From UBA6168 sp964442355 (GTDB lineage Bacteria > Bacteroidota > Bacteroidia > Chitinophagales > Saprospiraceae), in contig CAYTZS010000052.1 of the NCBI GenBank assembly GCA_964442355.1, positions 1 through 27,200 of the forward strand: DNA of 27,200 nt. Reading direction: 5' to 3'. Position numbers and translations under genes: made by a program. Under the pieces are notes generated by a model, which saw only the letters and a program-made list of their open reading frames with translations, searched no databases and was not told the origin of the DNA. Every line of letters starts with the position of its first letter. Positions within the stretch are counted from its first letter, which is position 1. Shown piece after piece: positions 14,730 to 24,826 of this stretch.

Positions 14730-16778
14730 ATGAAACAACCTAAACCACCTTTACCTTCGGACGACAAAAAGCTAGGCTTGGCGCAGGACGCCAAGGCGAT
14801 GGATGGTTTTTTGCCCAAAAAAGAAGCAACGGAAAGGAAGGTTAAAAGGGCCAAACTAGTTGATAAGTTACCACAAATAGCAAGGCTAGTCAAGATAAAA
14901 ACGGCCCGTTTCATCCAAGCCATTCGCAACCTCACACGGACCAACATTGGTGAGCAGCTACGGCGACTGCGGCTCAAAACGAAGATAAAACTGGTGCTGC
15001 TCGTGCTGTTTGCGGTAGTCACGCTCTTGGGTATGTTAGGCGGCTACTACGTGCAACGCACTAGTACTCAGACGATTATCCAAATACAGAAGAACTACCA
15101 GGCCATCAACTACACCAGGGGCATGTCGCAAGCGGTAAACGACATGGTGATGACCATTTCGCTGGAGAACTCCTCCCCCACCTACCGAAGGCAAGAGCTG
15201 CGCAAAGCGACAGGCAATTTTGAGCTAAACCTCAACATGCAGCTCAAGAAAGTGACCGCCCCCGAAGAGCAAGACATCACCGAGCAACTGAAGAAGGACT
15301 ACGAAGACTTCAAGGCAAACCTCCAACAAATGGCCGCCACGAAGGAGGTGCCCGTTGACCTCTACATGCAGAAGCAATATATTCAAGACCTTTTGCAGTC
15401 CGTACACAACCTAAACGACAAGATGATTCGCCAACAGACGGAAGAGGCCACGAGGATTGCCGACAGGGTAACGTTGGGCATGATTATCCTGGGGGCATTG
15501 TTTTTCATCTTCGCCGTCACTGCATTGTACTACTTCCCCAGTTACGTGGCCGATCCCATCCAGTCCATGACGGAGAGCATCCGACAAGTTGCCCGAAAGA
15601 ACTACCGGGAGCGCATTGCCGTGGAGTCAAGTGACGAGATAGGCGAGATGGCCAAGTCATTCAACCTCATGGCCGAGAAGCTGGAGGAGTACGAGAGCAT
15701 CAATATGTCGCAAGTGCTGAGCGAAAAAAAGCGCACGGAGACCATCGTCAGCCGCATGAATGAGGCCATCATCGGCCTAGACGACAACAAAAACATCCTG
15801 TTTGCCAACCCGCCAGCACTCGAACTACTTGGCTTGCAGGAGCGGGACCTCATTGGGCAGAATGCCCGCCAACTGGCACGACAACACCAAATACTCCAAA
15901 ACCTGCTGAAAGAGGTGCTGAACAACGAGGTGAAAATCAGCCGAACCTATCCTGCCATTAGCATTGACAAGGACGGCAAACGGCACTACTTCAACAAGGA
16001 CGTGCTGCGCATCGAAAGCCCCAGCGACGACTTGGATGCACCGACCAGCGTAAGCTACGTCATCATCCTGAAAAACGTGACGGAACTGAAGGAGCAGGAT
16101 TTGGCAAAGACCAACTTCATGGCCACGCTCTCGCACGAGCTGAAAACACCCATCGCCGCCATTGACATGAGCGTGAAACTGCTCGAAGACGAACGCATCG
16201 GGCAACTGAACGAAGAACAATGGGACCTCACGGGCACCATACGCCTCAACACTTCCCGCATCTTGAAGATGGTCAACGAGATACTTGACATCAGCCGCAT
16301 TGAGACGGGCAAATTGCAGCTGGAGATTGAGAGCGTCATGCCCGACAACATCGTGCTCCGCTCACTGGACAATGTGAAGACGTTCGTTTCGGAGAAAAAC
16401 GTGAGCGTTATCCAGCACATCGAGCCAGAACTCCCCGCCCTGCAAATTGACCTGCACAAGACCACTGCCGTGCTGGTGAACCTGCTGACCAATGCCGTCC
16501 GCTATTCGCCCGAAAACGAGTCCATTGAAGTAAATGTGGTACGGAAGAATGGTACTGTGCAATTTTCGGTGAAGGACAAAGGCCCCGGCATCAGCGAAGA
16601 GGAACAGCGGAAACTCTTCCAGCCCTACCGTCGGGCAGCAGGTGACAAGACCAAGGGCACGGGCCTCGGCTTGGCCATTTCCAAGGAGTTTGTGGAGGCA
16701 CAAGGCGGCAGGATTTGGGTGGAGAGCAAGCCCGGAAAGGGCAGTACCTTTGCTTTTATTTTGCCAGTGGGCGCTTAA
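14730..16778 (+). CDS. Membrane sensor histidine kinase (HAMP-PAS-HisKA-HATPase)
   Basis: 682 residues from the ATG at 14730; the alternative TTG start at 14688 lies inside the hairpin. A long basic cytoplasmic N-terminus of about 85 residues is unusual. TM1 is at about 87-108. A helical periplasmic sensor domain covers about 109-246, and TM2 is about 247-270. HAMP is about 270-322 (DPIQSMTESIRQVARKNY, DEIGEMAKSFNLM). A PAS domain covers about 335-455 (MNEAIIGLDDNKNILFANPPALELLG). The phospho-acceptor is His469 in ATLSHELKTPIAA. The ATPase has the N box LLTNAVRYSP, G1 DKGPGIS and G2 GTGLGLAI. The domain order recalls KinB-type kinases. No response regulator is encoded nearby, so it is an orphan whose partner lies elsewhere. 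The pyrophosphatase gene follows with its own promoter-like sequence. Confidence 0.93.
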   Translation: MKQPKPPLPSDDKKLGLAQDAKAMDGFLPKKEATERKVKRAKLVDKLPQIARLVKIKTARFIQAIRNLTRTNIGEQLRRLRLKTKIKLVLLVLFAVVTLLGMLGGYYVQRTSTQTIIQIQKNYQAINYTRGMSQAVNDMVMTISLENSSPTYRRQELRKATGNFELNLNMQLKKVTAPEEQDITEQLKKDYEDFKANLQQMAATKEVPVDLYMQKQYIQDLLQSVHNLNDKMIRQQTEEATRIADRVTLGMIILGALFFIFAVTALYYFPSYVADPIQSMTESIRQVARKNYRERIAVESSDEIGEMAKSFNLMAEKLEEYESINMSQVLSEKKRTETIVSRMNEAIIGLDDNKNILFANPPALELLGLQERDLIGQNARQLARQHQILQNLLKEVLNNEVKISRTYPAISIDKDGKRHYFNKDVLRIESPSDDLDAPTSVSYVIILKNVTELKEQDLAKTNFMATLSHELKTPIAAIDMSVKLLEDERIGQLNEEQWDLTGTIRLNTSRILKMVNEILDISRIETGKLQLEIESVMPDNIVLRSLDNVKTFVSEKNVSVIQHIEPELPALQIDLHKTTAVLVNLLTNAVRYSPENESIEVNVVRKNGTVQFSVKDKGPGISEEEQRKLFQPYRRAAGDKTKGTGLGLAISKEFVEAQGGRIWVESKPGKGSTFAFILPVGA

Positions 16779-16864
16779 CGCCCCAATTTTATCTGTCAAC
16801 CGCACCCTGCACCCGTTCTACACATCAATAGAATGTGTTTCCTGTCGCACTTTCCTGTTTAAAA

Positions 16865-16895
16865 TTTGCCAAAATTAAGTTTTGTGGTACTTTCG
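16865..16895 (+). promoter_or_regulatory. Promoter-like pair upstream of hppA
   Basis: TTTG at 16865-16868 and TACTTTCG at 16888-16895 are separated by 19 bases, the spacing expected for the Bacteroidota primary sigma factor, with one mismatch to TAnnTTTG. The leader to the ATG at 17005 would be about 100 bases. It contains small inverted repeats such as AAGCAA...TTGCTT. Confidence 0.55.
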
Positions 16896-17004
16896 CAGCC
16901 TGTTTGATGAGGCTTGTTTTTTGAAGCAAAACGCTGGTTTTTGGCCATGAGGGCAGCCTTGCTTATTTCCGTTCAATATCTTTTAAACTAAAACCAACAA
17001 GATC

Positions 17005-19227
<2,223 letters not shown>

Positions 19228-19258
19228 TAAATCTCCCCGCTTTTTAAGCGAAGGTCAT

Positions 19259-19299
19259 AGCCCCAGCAGGTGAATAAGCCAACCTGCTGGGGCTTTTTT
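19259..19299 (+). terminator. Intrinsic terminator after hppA
   Basis: AGCCCCAGCAGGT (19259-19271) pairs perfectly with ACCTGCTGGGGCT (19282-19294) across a 10-base loop, followed by a T run. It lies 31 bases beyond the hppA stop. Confidence 0.95.
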
Positions 19300-19306
19300 A
19301 TTGGAA

Positions 19307-19684
19307 AAAATCACAAATACCACCCTAAGCGCTTAGACATGCCTTTGTAAAATCACAAATGCCATCCTAAGTGCTTAGACATGCCTTTGTAAAATCACAA
19401 ATGCCACCCTAAGCGCTTAGACATGCCTTTGTAAAATCACAAATGCCATCCTAAGCGCTTAGACATGCCCTTGTAAAATCACAAATGCCATCCCAAGCGC
19501 TTAGACATGCCCTTGTAAAATCGCAAATGCTACCCTAAGCGCTTAGACATGCCCTGCCAAAGTTTGCAATGCCACCCTGAACGTTCAGACATACCCTGTC
19601 AAAGTTTGCAATGCCATCCTGAACGTTCAGACATGCCCTGCCAAAACTGGAAAAGCCATCCTGAACCTTCAGGATGGCTTTTCA
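19307..19684. repeat. 42-bp tandem repeat array with palindromic cores (8 full units plus a partial ninth)
   Basis: Units start at exactly 42-base steps: 19307, 19349, 19391, 19433, 19475, 19517, 19559, 19601 and a partial unit at 19643. Units 1-6 begin AAAATCACAAATGCCA and carry the core CTAAGCGCTTAG, a perfect 12-bp palindrome in most (unit 2 has one change, unit 5 has CCAAGCGCTTAG). Units 7-8 begin AAAGTTTGCAATGCCA and carry a different perfect palindrome, CTGAACGTTCAG. The sequence after the core is GACATGCC or GACATACC. The last unit grades into the bidirectional terminator 19651-19682. There are no unique spacers, so it is not a CRISPR. The array fills the 488-base gap between hppA and trhO. 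Confidence 0.92.
19651..19682. terminator. Bidirectional terminator between hppA/repeat array and trhO
   Basis: AAAAGCCATCCTGAA (19651-19665) is the exact reverse complement of TTCAGGATGGCTTTT (19668-19682), with a CC centre. It has A runs and T runs suited to termination in both directions. It lies 33 bases past the trhO stop on the minus strand, and it is built from the same GCCATCCTGAA words as the adjacent repeat units. Confidence 0.85.
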
Positions 19685-19715
19685 CAAAATTAAAACCCAG
19701 TACTGTGCCGACAGC

Positions 19716-20759
19716 TTATTCCATCACCAAGTCTTCCCCTACCCGGAACGCCTTGTAGCGGCCTTTGCTGAACTTGGAGCCGTTGAACACAGCTGTTTTG
19801 CGGAGCAAAACCCGTTCGTCCTCCGGCAATTGGTTGAACTCGGCGCATTTCGTGGAGCAGCAGTGGTGGTACTTCTCGGCGCAGGTGGGGCACTGAATGA
19901 ACAGCAAGTGGCAAGCATCGTTAGCACAGTTCACGTGCGTATCGCAGGAGCTGCCGCATTGGTGGCAAACGGCCACCACATCCTCGCTGATTCGCTCGCC
20001 GAGCCGTTCATCGAACACAAAGTTTTTACCCACGAACTTGTTGGGCAGGCCCTGCTCCTGGCATTGGCGGCTGTACTCAATGATGCCGCCATCCACCATG
20101 AACACGTTCTGGAAGCCCCGGTGCAGGTAGTAGGCGCTGGCCTTCTCGCAGCGGATGCCGCCCGTGCAGTACATCACGATGTTGCGGTCTTTTTTGTCCT
20201 CCAAGATTTTTTCCACCATCGGCAGCTCCTCCCGGAAGGTAGTCGCATCGGGGCAAATGGCCCCTTTGAAGTGACCCACTTCGCTCTCGTAATGGTTGCG
20301 CATGTCCACGATGAGCGTATTAGGGTCGTCGGTGAGGGCGTTGAACTCGGCGGCGCTGAGGTGGTGCCCCCGTTTGGTCACATCGAAGCTGGCATCGTCG
20401 AGGCCGTCGGCCACGATTTTTTCCCGAACCTTGATGGTGAGCTTGAAAAAGGACTTGCCGTCGTCGTCCACGGCGATGTTGAGGCGAATGCCGTTGAGGA
20501 ACGGGACGGAGTAGAGGCGCTCCTTGAACGCCTCGAAGTTGGCCGAAGGCACGGAAACCTGGCCGTTGACGCCCTCCTTGGCCACGTAAATCCGGCCAAA
20601 CGTGCCCACCGCATCGAGCAGCAGGTACAGTTCGTTGCGAAAACGGTCGGGGTTTTCAATATGGGCGTACTGGTAAAACGACAGCGTGGTACGCTCCTCG
20701 ACGCTTTCCAACAGGCGGTGCTTCAGCTCCTCCTTGTTGACTTTGTTGAACAATTTCAT
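19716..20759 (-). CDS. trhO: tRNA uridine-34 hydroxylase, rhodanese family (TrhO/YceA)
   Basis: 347 residues. The N-terminal acylphosphatase-like domain (about 1-125) has FGRIYVAKEGVNGQVSVP. A rhodanese domain (about 130-240) has LIVDMRNHYESEVGHFKGAICP and the active-site loop YCTGGIRCEK with Cys198 and Cys204. The C-terminal extension of this family is Cys-rich here (CHQCGSSCDTHVNCANDACHLLFIQCPTCAEKYHHCC), which suggests a bound metal. TrhO enzymes hydroxylate uridine 34 of certain tRNAs to 5-hydroxyuridine using oxygen. The gene diverges from the SGNH hydrolase gene and ends at the bidirectional terminator 19651-19682. The start ATG at 20757-20759 gives the usual MKLFNKV-type N-terminus. 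Confidence 0.93.
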   Translation of the reverse strand: MKLFNKVNKEELKHRLLESVEERTTLSFYQYAHIENPDRFRNELYLLLDAVGTFGRIYVAKEGVNGQVSVPSANFEAFKERLYSVPFLNGIRLNIAVDDDGKSFFKLTIKVREKIVADGLDDASFDVTKRGHHLSAAEFNALTDDPNTLIVDMRNHYESEVGHFKGAICPDATTFREELPMVEKILEDKKDRNIVMYCTGGIRCEKASAYYLHRGFQNVFMVDGGIIEYSRQCQEQGLPNKFVGKNFVFDERLGERISEDVVAVCHQCGSSCDTHVNCANDACHLLFIQCPTCAEKYHHCCSTKCAEFNQLPEDERVLLRKTAVFNGSKFSKGRYKAFRVGEDLVME

Positions 20760-20844
20760 GTCAAAAAAATGCTGGTTAACGGTTTGGCAAGTTGCAGGCT
20801 TGCTGTTAACTCCACCAGAAACTGGATTTCCGGTTTTGCGGGTG

Positions 20845-20872
20845 CAAAATTGCAGCTAAAAACCGAAGTCAA
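20845..20872 (-). promoter_or_regulatory. Candidate trhO promoter
   Basis: On the minus strand TTGAC (complement of 20868-20872) is followed 15 bases later (17 after TTG) by CAATTTTG (complement of 20845-20852) and then CACC. One base departs from TAnnTTTG. The implied leader to the trhO ATG is about 80 bases. Confidence 0.35.
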
Positions 20873-20948
20873 GTGCCAATTGCACTGTTTTTTACCAAAA
20901 CCGCAGTCGCCAAATGCGACATTTGCCCTCAGTCACATACCTGCAAAT

Positions 20949-22082
20949 ATGTTTTCAAGGCAAAACCTGTTCATCGTTTTCATTTCCACCGCCGTCAGCC
21001 TGCTGCTGGCCGAGCTGGTACTGCGGGCCGTTTCGCCGAAGGCGGCCAACAGCTTCAACCACCACCAACTCTACTGCGAGTACGACTCGCTGCTCGGCTG
21101 GCGCAAAATCCCCAACAGCCAGGGCCACCACCTGACGCCGGAGTACGAGGTGCGGGAGCGCATCAACTCGCAGGGCATCCGGGGGCCGGAGTACCCGCTG
21201 CGCAAAGACAGTGGCGAGTACCGCATCGCCGTGCTGGGCGACTCGTTTGCCGAGGGCTACACAGTGGGCTTCGACAGCCTTTTTTCGGAAATCTTGGAGA
21301 AAAAACTGCAAACGGCACAACCGGAGCGGCGCATCGAGGTCATCAACTTCGGCACGGGCGGCTACTCCACCGACCAAGCGCTGCTCTGCTTCGAACGCGA
21401 CGCCGTGCAATACCAGCCCGACGCCACGGTGCTGCTGTTCTGCGTGAACGACCCTTGGTTCAACAACCAGCCCCGCTACTACGACCGAGGCTTCAAGCCG
21501 ATGTTCGTGCCAGCGGGCGACAGCCTGCGCCTCACGAACGTACCCGTGCCAATGTTGACCGACCAACCTTTTTTTTCAAAGGCAAAAGACTGGCTGCTCG
21601 AAAACTCCGAGCTGGTGCGCCGCCTGAAAAACCTGCGTGACAACGCCCGTTACGCCGCCGACGAGCAGGCCGTGCCCGACGAGTGGCGCATTTATCAAAA
21701 AGATAAAACGCCGGAAATGGAGGCTGCTTGGCAGGTGACGGCGGCTATTTTGGAGCGCCTTCGGCAACGGGCGGCGGCAGTGGGCAGCAGCCTGGCCATC
21801 TTTTATGTGGTGGAAAAAATAGAGGTGTACGATTCGGAATGGCAGTCGTTTTTGACCACCTACTCCCTGGATGCGAACAAATTCGACCCAGCGCAGCCCC
21901 GCCAGCGGCTCGCATCCATTTGCGATAGCCTGCAAATTCCGCTCATTGACGCAACCAACGCCTTCAAGGAAAAATCGTCAGCGCCGCTTTACTTCAAACA
22001 TGACTGGCACTGGAACGTGGCGGGAAACCAAGTGGTGGGGGAGGTGCTTGCCTCCTTTTTTGATGGGGAGGGTAAAAACTAA
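20949..22082 (+). CDS. Membrane-anchored or exported SGNH/GDSL hydrolase
   Basis: 377 residues from the ATG at 20949; the much longer open frame upstream overlaps trhO on the other strand and is not coding. The N-terminus (MFSRQNLFIVFISTAVSLLLAELVLR) is a signal anchor. Block I is VLGDSFAEG with Ser99; the glycine block is GTGGYSTDQ; the Asn block is FCVNDP. The C-terminal Asp-His pair is in HDWHWNVAGN (Asp352, His354), the D-x-H-W form known from AlgX/AlgJ-like acyltransferases and other carbohydrate-modifying SGNH proteins. A periplasmic esterase or O-acetyl transfer role on a glycan or lipid is inferred; no glycan genes are adjacent. It diverges from trhO and converges with ktrA across a bidirectional terminator. 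Confidence 0.88.
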   Translation: MFSRQNLFIVFISTAVSLLLAELVLRAVSPKAANSFNHHQLYCEYDSLLGWRKIPNSQGHHLTPEYEVRERINSQGIRGPEYPLRKDSGEYRIAVLGDSFAEGYTVGFDSLFSEILEKKLQTAQPERRIEVINFGTGGYSTDQALLCFERDAVQYQPDATVLLFCVNDPWFNNQPRYYDRGFKPMFVPAGDSLRLTNVPVPMLTDQPFFSKAKDWLLENSELVRRLKNLRDNARYAADEQAVPDEWRIYQKDKTPEMEAAWQVTAAILERLRQRAAAVGSSLAIFYVVEKIEVYDSEWQSFLTTYSLDANKFDPAQPRQRLASICDSLQIPLIDATNAFKEKSSAPLYFKHDWHWNVAGNQVVGEVLASFFDGEGKN

Positions 22083-22116
22083 AAAGGCAAACTGGGGTGT
22101 CCCAATTTGCCTTTTT
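22081..22116. terminator. Bidirectional terminator between the SGNH hydrolase and ktrA
   Basis: AAAAAGGCAAACTGGG (22081-22096) pairs with CCCAATTTGCCTTTTT (22101-22116) with a single mismatch. The flanking A and T runs serve both strands. The left arm begins within the TAA stop codon of the hydrolase gene. Confidence 0.9.
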
Positions 22117-22135
22117 ACTATCCTTTTTCACTTGC

Positions 22136-22822
22136 TCAAAGCTCGTCAAGGAAGCTGTCCAAGTCTTCTTTTTTGGAAAAGACGACGAGCAGGTCGCCCT
22201 CTTGCAGCATGGTGTCAGGCGCTACGACGCCGATGGAGTCCTTCACCTCACGGGTTACGCCGAGGATGTTCTTGCGCTTCCGCTTTCGGATGATGGTGAT
22301 GATGTTCATGTTGTAGCGCTGGCGGAAGCCACTTTCGGCGATGGTTTTTCCCACGAGTTCCTCTGGTAGGTTGATTTCGTAGATGGAATATTTCTCCGAA
22401 ATCTCGAACGAGTCAATGATTTGGTGCAGTTCGAGGCGCTTGGCAAGGCGGTAGGCCGCCTCCTCCTCAGGGTGTACGATTTCCTCCACGCCCATGGCCT
22501 CCAGCACACTGTGGTGCAGCACCGTGATGGCCCGGCTGATGAGGCGCTTGGGATTGTGCTGCTTGATGAGCGCCGTAGTGAGGATGGAGCTGCCTTCGTC
22601 CTCACCAATGGCTACGATGACCACATCCGACTGCTCAATGGGCAGGTTTTTGATGGCCACGGGGCTAGTCGAATCGAGCGCCACCGTGAAAGTGAGGCGG
22701 TCTTTTACAGGTTCTATTTTGTGCTGGTGCTTATCCACACCGATGACCTCGTGCCCCATTTCGGTGAGCTTGATGGCGAGCGATGCGCCAAAATTGCCAA
22801 GCCCGATGATGATGAATTTCAT
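22136..22822 (-). CDS. ktrA: K+ uptake regulatory subunit KtrA/TrkA (RCK protein)
   Basis: 228 residues from the ATG at 22820-22822 (MKFIIIGLGNFGASLA); the longer frame starts in the spacer repeat. The RCK_N Rossmann domain has GLGNFG (6-11) and an acidic end of beta-2 (VIGVDK), binding ATP/ADP or NAD(H). The RCK_C domain occupies the last 85 residues (YEINLPEELVGKTIAESGFRQRYNMNIITIIR... LLVVFSKKEDLDSFL). It forms a cytoplasmic octameric ring that gates the KtrB channel-like transporter. It follows ktrB on the same strand with a 74-base spacer that carries an inverted repeat, so both genes are likely one operon with possible uneven expression. Confidence 0.93.
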   Translation of the reverse strand: MKFIIIGLGNFGASLAIKLTEMGHEVIGVDKHQHKIEPVKDRLTFTVALDSTSPVAIKNLPIEQSDVVIVAIGEDEGSSILTTALIKQHNPKRLISRAITVLHHSVLEAMGVEEIVHPEEEAAYRLAKRLELHQIIDSFEISEKYSIYEINLPEELVGKTIAESGFRQRYNMNIITIIRKRKRKNILGVTREVKDSIGVVAPDTMLQEGDLLVVFSKKEDLDSFLDEL

Positions 22823-22835
22823 GATATGAAATTGG

Positions 22836-22887
22836 TCATTGGCCAATGGTCATTGAGGCAAGCACCAAAATGACCAGTGGCCAATGG
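22836..22887. repeat. Imperfect 19-bp inverted repeat in the ktrB-ktrA spacer
   Basis: TCATTGGCCAATGGTCATT (22836-22854) matches the reverse complement of AATGACCAGTGGCCAATGG (22869-22887) at most positions. Each arm has its own CATTGGCCAATG-like palindrome. It fills most of the 74-base spacer. Confidence 0.7.
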
Positions 22888-22896
22888 CATTGTTTA

Positions 22897-24684
22897 TTAC
22901 GTGATGATCACATTTTCAGTTGGATACCTGTAGTGCTTTGTGTCAGCTGCTTTTTTCAAAAATCCGAGCAGCAGCGTGAACGCACCTACCCTGCCCACGA
23001 ACATGGTGAGCGAAATGACAGCCTTACTGGCCGCTGTCAGGTTGGCAGTGATGCCTAGCGAAAGCCCCACCGTGCCAAAGGCCGAGAAACACTCGAAAAC
23101 GATTTTGTCGAGGCTGATTTCTGGGTTGAAATAACCGACTGCCATGGTCGATAGCCCCAGTGTTATTAGCGAAAGAGAGATGACGATGAAGGCTCGCAGC
23201 AGCGACTCGTTGGCTACCTCCCTCCGGGCAAACTCGATGTGGTCACGCCCCCGTGCGATGTTGAAGATGCCCATCGTCGCCACGGCAAAGGTGGAGGTCT
23301 TGATACCGCCGCCTGTCGAGCCTGGCGAGGCGCCTATCCACATGAACAGCAAGGTGACCATCATGCCCTCTCGTGTGAGGGTGGCCATGTCAATGTTATT
23401 GAAGCCTGCCGTTCGGGGTGTCACGCTTATAAAGAAAGCTACAAGCCACTTGCCCAGTCCTTCGTGCTCTTTTAGCGAGGAATTGTACTCCGTAATGTAG
23501 AAAATGACTGTGCCCAGAACCAACAGGATGGCCGTCGTTCGAAGCACGATGCGGCTATTGAAGTTGATGACCCAAGGCACGTGCTTGTAGGGTTCGGCCA
23601 TGGCCCATTCCCGAAATCGTGATTTTAGGCGTTGCCTGGTGAAATCCACGATGTTGAAAGAAATATAGAACCCCAAGCCACCAAATATGATGAGAAAGGC
23701 AACGACAGTATGAAAAACGTGATTGTGCAACAAAGTGGGGTCGTACAGGCCCTGTGCCTTGAGCTGGAAACCCGCATTGTTGAATGCAGAGATGGCGTGG
23801 AAGAACGCAAAATAGAGCTGCTCGCTAATGTCGCCGCCAAAGTCGCTCGGGTTGAGGCTGACGAACAGCAGTATTGCCCCCACGATTTCCACACCGATGG
23901 TGAACGAAACGATTTTGATGATGGTGGAGAAAACGTTTTTGATTTTGTCCTCCCCCATGAAGTCTTTGTAAATAAGTTGGTTCTTGAAAGAGGTCTCGCC
24001 TTTGAAGAAAAGGCCGAAAAAGCTCGTGAACGTCATTACGCCAAGGCCACCAAGTGATACGAGTACGAGTATCACATTTTGTCCAAAACGAGTGAAGTAG
24101 GTACCTGTGTCTACCACGCCCAACCCGGTCACGCATACCGCACTCGTACTTGTGAAAATGGCGTCAATGAAGCTGAATTTGCCCGAAACCGTGGAGATTG
24201 GCAACATGAGCGCAAATGCGCCAATGATGATGAGCACCAAAAAGCTGAAAATGAAGAGCAGGGCAGGGTTTACCTTAAGCCGCTCCAATTGAAGGCTCCG
24301 GGTCGAAATCTCTACCACGAAAATGACAAAGATGGCCAATTGGAGAAACTCCCGTGTAGCGAAGTCAATGAGAATACCCAAATTGCACTGGGCTAGAAGG
24401 AGTATCGCCACAAACACCAACTCCATGATGACCAGCCACTTCTCCCGTTTTCGCTTGAAGAGGAACAAGTTGAGGTAAATCCGAAAACTGAACAATAGGA
24501 AAAAACTGACCAGCGATATGCTGTAAATGGCATTGAAGAGAGAGTGCCAATTATCCTTGAGCCCGCCCACGTCAATAAGTACCGCCAGAAATCCAAGTAT
24601 GGCAAAGCCAAAAACCAAGCTGTCGATGATTTGCTGAAACCGGAGGAGGGACTTCTTGCCGATGAAATAACTTCTTGGGCTCAC
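22897..24684 (-). CDS. ktrB: K+ transporter KtrB/TrkH with extra N-terminal membrane helices
   Basis: 595 residues, longer than a minimal KtrB of about 450 because of an N-terminal extension of roughly 140 residues with four hydrophobic segments. Four pore-loop filters are visible: SAVCVTGLGVVDTG, ISAFNNAGFQ, VTPRTAGFNNID and FSAFGTVGLSLG, each with the selectivity glycine. The conserved MWIGASPGSTGGGIKTSTF motif near the gate region is present. It mediates Na+- or H+-coupled K+ uptake together with KtrA. The start is a GTG at 24682-24684; an in-frame TAA lies immediately upstream, so no earlier start exists. The next in-frame ATGs would cut into the helices. It heads a two-gene unit with ktrA. 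Confidence 0.93.
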   Translation of the reverse strand: MSPRSYFIGKKSLLRFQQIIDSLVFGFAILGFLAVLIDVGGLKDNWHSLFNAIYSISLVSFFLLFSFRIYLNLFLFKRKREKWLVIMELVFVAILLLAQCNLGILIDFATREFLQLAIFVIFVVEISTRSLQLERLKVNPALLFIFSFLVLIIIGAFALMLPISTVSGKFSFIDAIFTSTSAVCVTGLGVVDTGTYFTRFGQNVILVLVSLGGLGVMTFTSFFGLFFKGETSFKNQLIYKDFMGEDKIKNVFSTIIKIVSFTIGVEIVGAILLFVSLNPSDFGGDISEQLYFAFFHAISAFNNAGFQLKAQGLYDPTLLHNHVFHTVVAFLIIFGGLGFYISFNIVDFTRQRLKSRFREWAMAEPYKHVPWVINFNSRIVLRTTAILLVLGTVIFYITEYNSSLKEHEGLGKWLVAFFISVTPRTAGFNNIDMATLTREGMMVTLLFMWIGASPGSTGGGIKTSTFAVATMGIFNIARGRDHIEFARREVANESLLRAFIVISLSLITLGLSTMAVGYFNPEISLDKIVFECFSAFGTVGLSLGITANLTAASKAVISLTMFVGRVGAFTLLLGFLKKAADTKHYRYPTENVIIT

Positions 24685-24776
24685 TTACTTTCCGATGGAA
24701 TTGAAAACCACTCATGTCAGAGGAAACCAAGGGCACGAATGAGTTGCGCAGTGTGAATAATGGTTCAATTGCTTGA

Positions 24777-24784
24777 CAAATGTA
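24777..24784 (-). promoter_or_regulatory. Possible -7 element for ktrB
   Basis: On the minus strand TACATTTG matches TAnnTTTG exactly, about 93 bases before the GTG start. No clear TTTG is found at the usual distance upstream, so this is weak evidence. Confidence 0.3.
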
Positions 24785-24826
24785 AAACTGCTACCCAATC
24801 TTTTACTTAAAAAGTACGGCAGGGTT

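Noticed and set aside
19307..19684. CRISPR array
   Set aside because: Whole 42-base units repeat with no unique spacers between conserved repeats, and no cas gene is present.
19549..19758. Short plus-strand frame with a 14-residue repeat (CHPERSD-type peptide)
   Set aside because: 42 is divisible by three, so the tandem repeat automatically gives an open repeating frame; the frame has no start signals and runs into the terminator and trhO.
19674..20948. Upstream in-frame extension of the SGNH hydrolase
   Set aside because: It overlaps trhO on the opposite strand; the hydrolase signal anchor starts at 20949.
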